Assembly: GCA_030684395.1 (NCBI GenBank)
Contig: JAUXTT010000040.1
Span: forward strand, 62,001 to 126,000
Length of the DNA: 64,000 nt
From: Bacteroidota bacterium
GTDB taxonomy: Bacteria > Bacteroidota > Bacteroidia > B-17B0 > Aurantibacillaceae
Direction of reading: 5' to 3'
The position numbers and the translations under genes were made by a program. The notes under the pieces are model-generated. The model did no database searches. It was given only the letters and a program-made list of their open reading frames with translations, and was not told where the DNA came from. Below are positions 62,681 through 64,000 of this stretch, piece by piece; positions within the stretch are counted from its first letter, which is position 1; each line of letters opens with the position of its first letter.

Positions 62681-64000
62681 CGAATTTGTTCTACATTCGG
62701 TTCACTATCACCTAAAATGAATCCCGGGGCGATTTTTTTTACAACCAGTTGCTGTAAGTGCTTATTATAAAACAATCCTTCTGGAAAAATTGTGGACTGA
62801 ATTATTCTTTTAACCTGTAAATCTCCAAAATGCCATACACGATGTAAATTGGAAAGTAATTCTGTTGATCGTTCTTTTATTTTCCTTTTAATGTAAAGGC
62901 CTGTTTTAGCTTTATCCACTTCAGCTTCAACTTTTAATTTCTCAGCATTTAGTTTATCTATATGTTTCAAATATAAATTTTCGGGAATTTCTCGCGAAAT
63001 AAATCGTTCTTCCAAATCGTTAATTTTCCTCTTGATATTTGACAATGTAGTTGTAAAGCTTGCTGCATTTGCTCTATTCAACCTTTCAATTCTAATAAAA
63101 TTGGAAAGAAATTCTTTTTGTACGTTAGGGTAATTAAAATTATCTATTCTTACTTGGCTAAGTAAGTTTTTAAATAGATCATGAATTTTAACTTGGCTTC
63201 TATTATTGCAACAACCAAGAAGCCTGCATTTATAATAATATAAGTTTTTCTTTTTTACTACGTAGCCGACAAAAGGTGATCCACAATCAAAACACCTCAT
63301 TACAATTTTTAATGGTAACTCTGGACTATCCATGCCCCAAGTAGTTCCTTTTATCCTTTTACCTCTTAGAATTTCATTTACATCAAGAAATAATTCCTGT
63401 GAAATTAATTTTTCATGATTGCCATGTACTACTTTCCCTTGAAGAGATCGTGATGATAGAATGCCGCAGTAAAAAGGATTCTGAAGGATTGAAGAAAGAT
63501 TGCTCTTACCTATTTTTAATCCTAATGCGAGTAATCTGTCTATGATCGCAGATTGGGATAATCTCTCATAATAAAGCCATAAGAAAGCTTTTCTTAAAAT
63601 TTCCCCTTCTTTATTAATGACTATTGATCTCTTGCTATTAATTCTAATAATATCATATCCACGCGGAGGTTTTGTACACCAATCACCGCGCAATAGCATA
63701 TTACGCATTCCGGTAATAGTTTTTTCTCTTCTTAATTGATTGTCATACTCGCTAAAAATAAATTGAATGTTTTGCTGTAATGCGCCACTTGGAGTGCTAA
63801 TGTCTGCCGGTTGCATTACCGAAATTAAATTTACTCCGACATTTTTTAGTTGTTCTGCAATGTAAATAGCATTTGCACCTGATCGCGAAAATCTATCAAC
63901 ACTAAAAACAAGAATGAAAGAAACTTTCTCCTTACTTCTTCTAACGAATTTGAGCATGTTATTGAACTCAATTCGCTCATCGGTTTTCGCGCTTTCATAC
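62671..64000 (-). CDS. second large serine recombinase (N-terminus beyond window)
   Basis: The frame stays open to the right edge; a Met codon at 63955-63957 is internal, because the resolvase segment (ESAKTDERIEF, then FSVDRFSRSGANA) continues upstream. The catalytic serine would lie outside the window. The recombinase domain (RGYDIIRINSKRSIV), zinc ribbon (CFDCGSPF and CRLLGCC) and coiled coil (residues 300-360 of the visible part) are present. It is on the same strand as the first recombinase, 611 bases upstream of its small partner gene. The two-recombinase arrangement recalls ccrA/ccrB of staphylococcal cassettes, as analogy only. Confidence 0.87.
   Translation of the reverse strand, partial: YESAKTDERIEFNNMLKFVRRSKEKVSFILVFSVDRFSRSGANAIYIAEQLKNVGVNLISVMQPADISTPSGALQQNIQFIFSEYDNQLRREKTITGMRNMLLRGDWCTKPPRGYDIIRINSKRSIVINKEGEILRKAFLWLYYERLSQSAIIDRLLALGLKIGKSNLSSILQNPFYCGILSSRSLQGKVVHGNHEKLISQELFLDVNEILRGKRIKGTTWGMDSPELPLKIVMRCFDCGSPFVGYVVKKKNLYYYKCRLLGCCNNRSQVKIHDLFKNLLSQVRIDNFNYPNVQKEFLSNFIRIERLNRANAASFTTTLSNIKRKINDLEERFISREIPENLYLKHIDKLNAEKLKVEAEVDKAKTGLYIKRKIKERSTELLSNLHRVWHFGDLQVKRIIQSTIFPEGLFYNKHLQQLVVKKIAPGFILGDSEPNVEQIREI

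Overview
The window looks like a chromosomal segment of a Bacteroidota bacterium, probably related to the Flavobacteriales or Sphingobacteriales. It is AT-rich and carries type IX secretion (T9SS) C-terminal sorting tails, GWxTD and DUF4270-like proteins, and many TAnnTTTG-type -7 promoter boxes. Most genes lack a Shine-Dalgarno (SD) sequence. The str, S10, spc and alpha ribosomal operons are fused into one block that lacks tuf. Species cannot be named from the sequence alone.

Layout. 1-10.5 kb: a truncated DUF4270-like protein, a secreted hypothetical, pheT, a GWxTD lipoprotein, a PhyH dioxygenase and aminotransferase pair, a T9SS beta-propeller protein and a PBP4-type carboxypeptidase (dacB). 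10.5-21 kb: a nested palindromic repeat, a glycosyltransferase with a PAP2 phosphatase whose 5-prime end is abnormal, a run of small genes (lipoprotein, GNAT, VOC, DUF4406, OsmC), and a minus-strand cell-surface operon (GT9, flippase, ASST-like, asnB). 21-22.4 kb: a DUF4143 AAA ATPase gene bracketed by two near-identical 41-bp palindromes. 22.4-29 kb: serS, rplU-rpmA, a Cys-rich membrane protein, a fatty acid desaturase, and gpmA-HAD-map. 29-32 kb: a secreted TPR-CHAT protein.

32.1-49.6 kb is the ribosomal block, rpsL to rplQ. It includes fusA, secY, infA and rpoA, plus the short genes rpmD and rpmJ. All genes are on the plus strand and tightly packed. A promoter-like box lies before rpsL, before rpsH and before rpsM. 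Canonical SD sequences precede rplE and rplF, which is unusual for this phylum.

49.6-59.9 kb is accessory: a T9SS SBBP-repeat protein, a RelE/ParE-type toxin-antitoxin pair, two SpoIIE-type phosphatase sensors, a coiled-coil protein, a MORN-repeat protein and a thioesterase. Decayed copies of the rplQ 3-prime end lie on both sides of the toxin-antitoxin pair, so this stretch was built by insertion or duplication just downstream of rplQ.

59.98-64 kb: the tmRNA gene (ssrA), followed by an integrated element. A large serine recombinase reads antisense into the ssrA 3-prime end. A small overlapping gene, an iteron-like array of four dyad repeats and a second serine recombinase, cut by the window edge, follow. 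The most unusual findings are the palindrome-bracketed DUF4143 gene, the rplQ-tail duplications and the two-recombinase element at ssrA.
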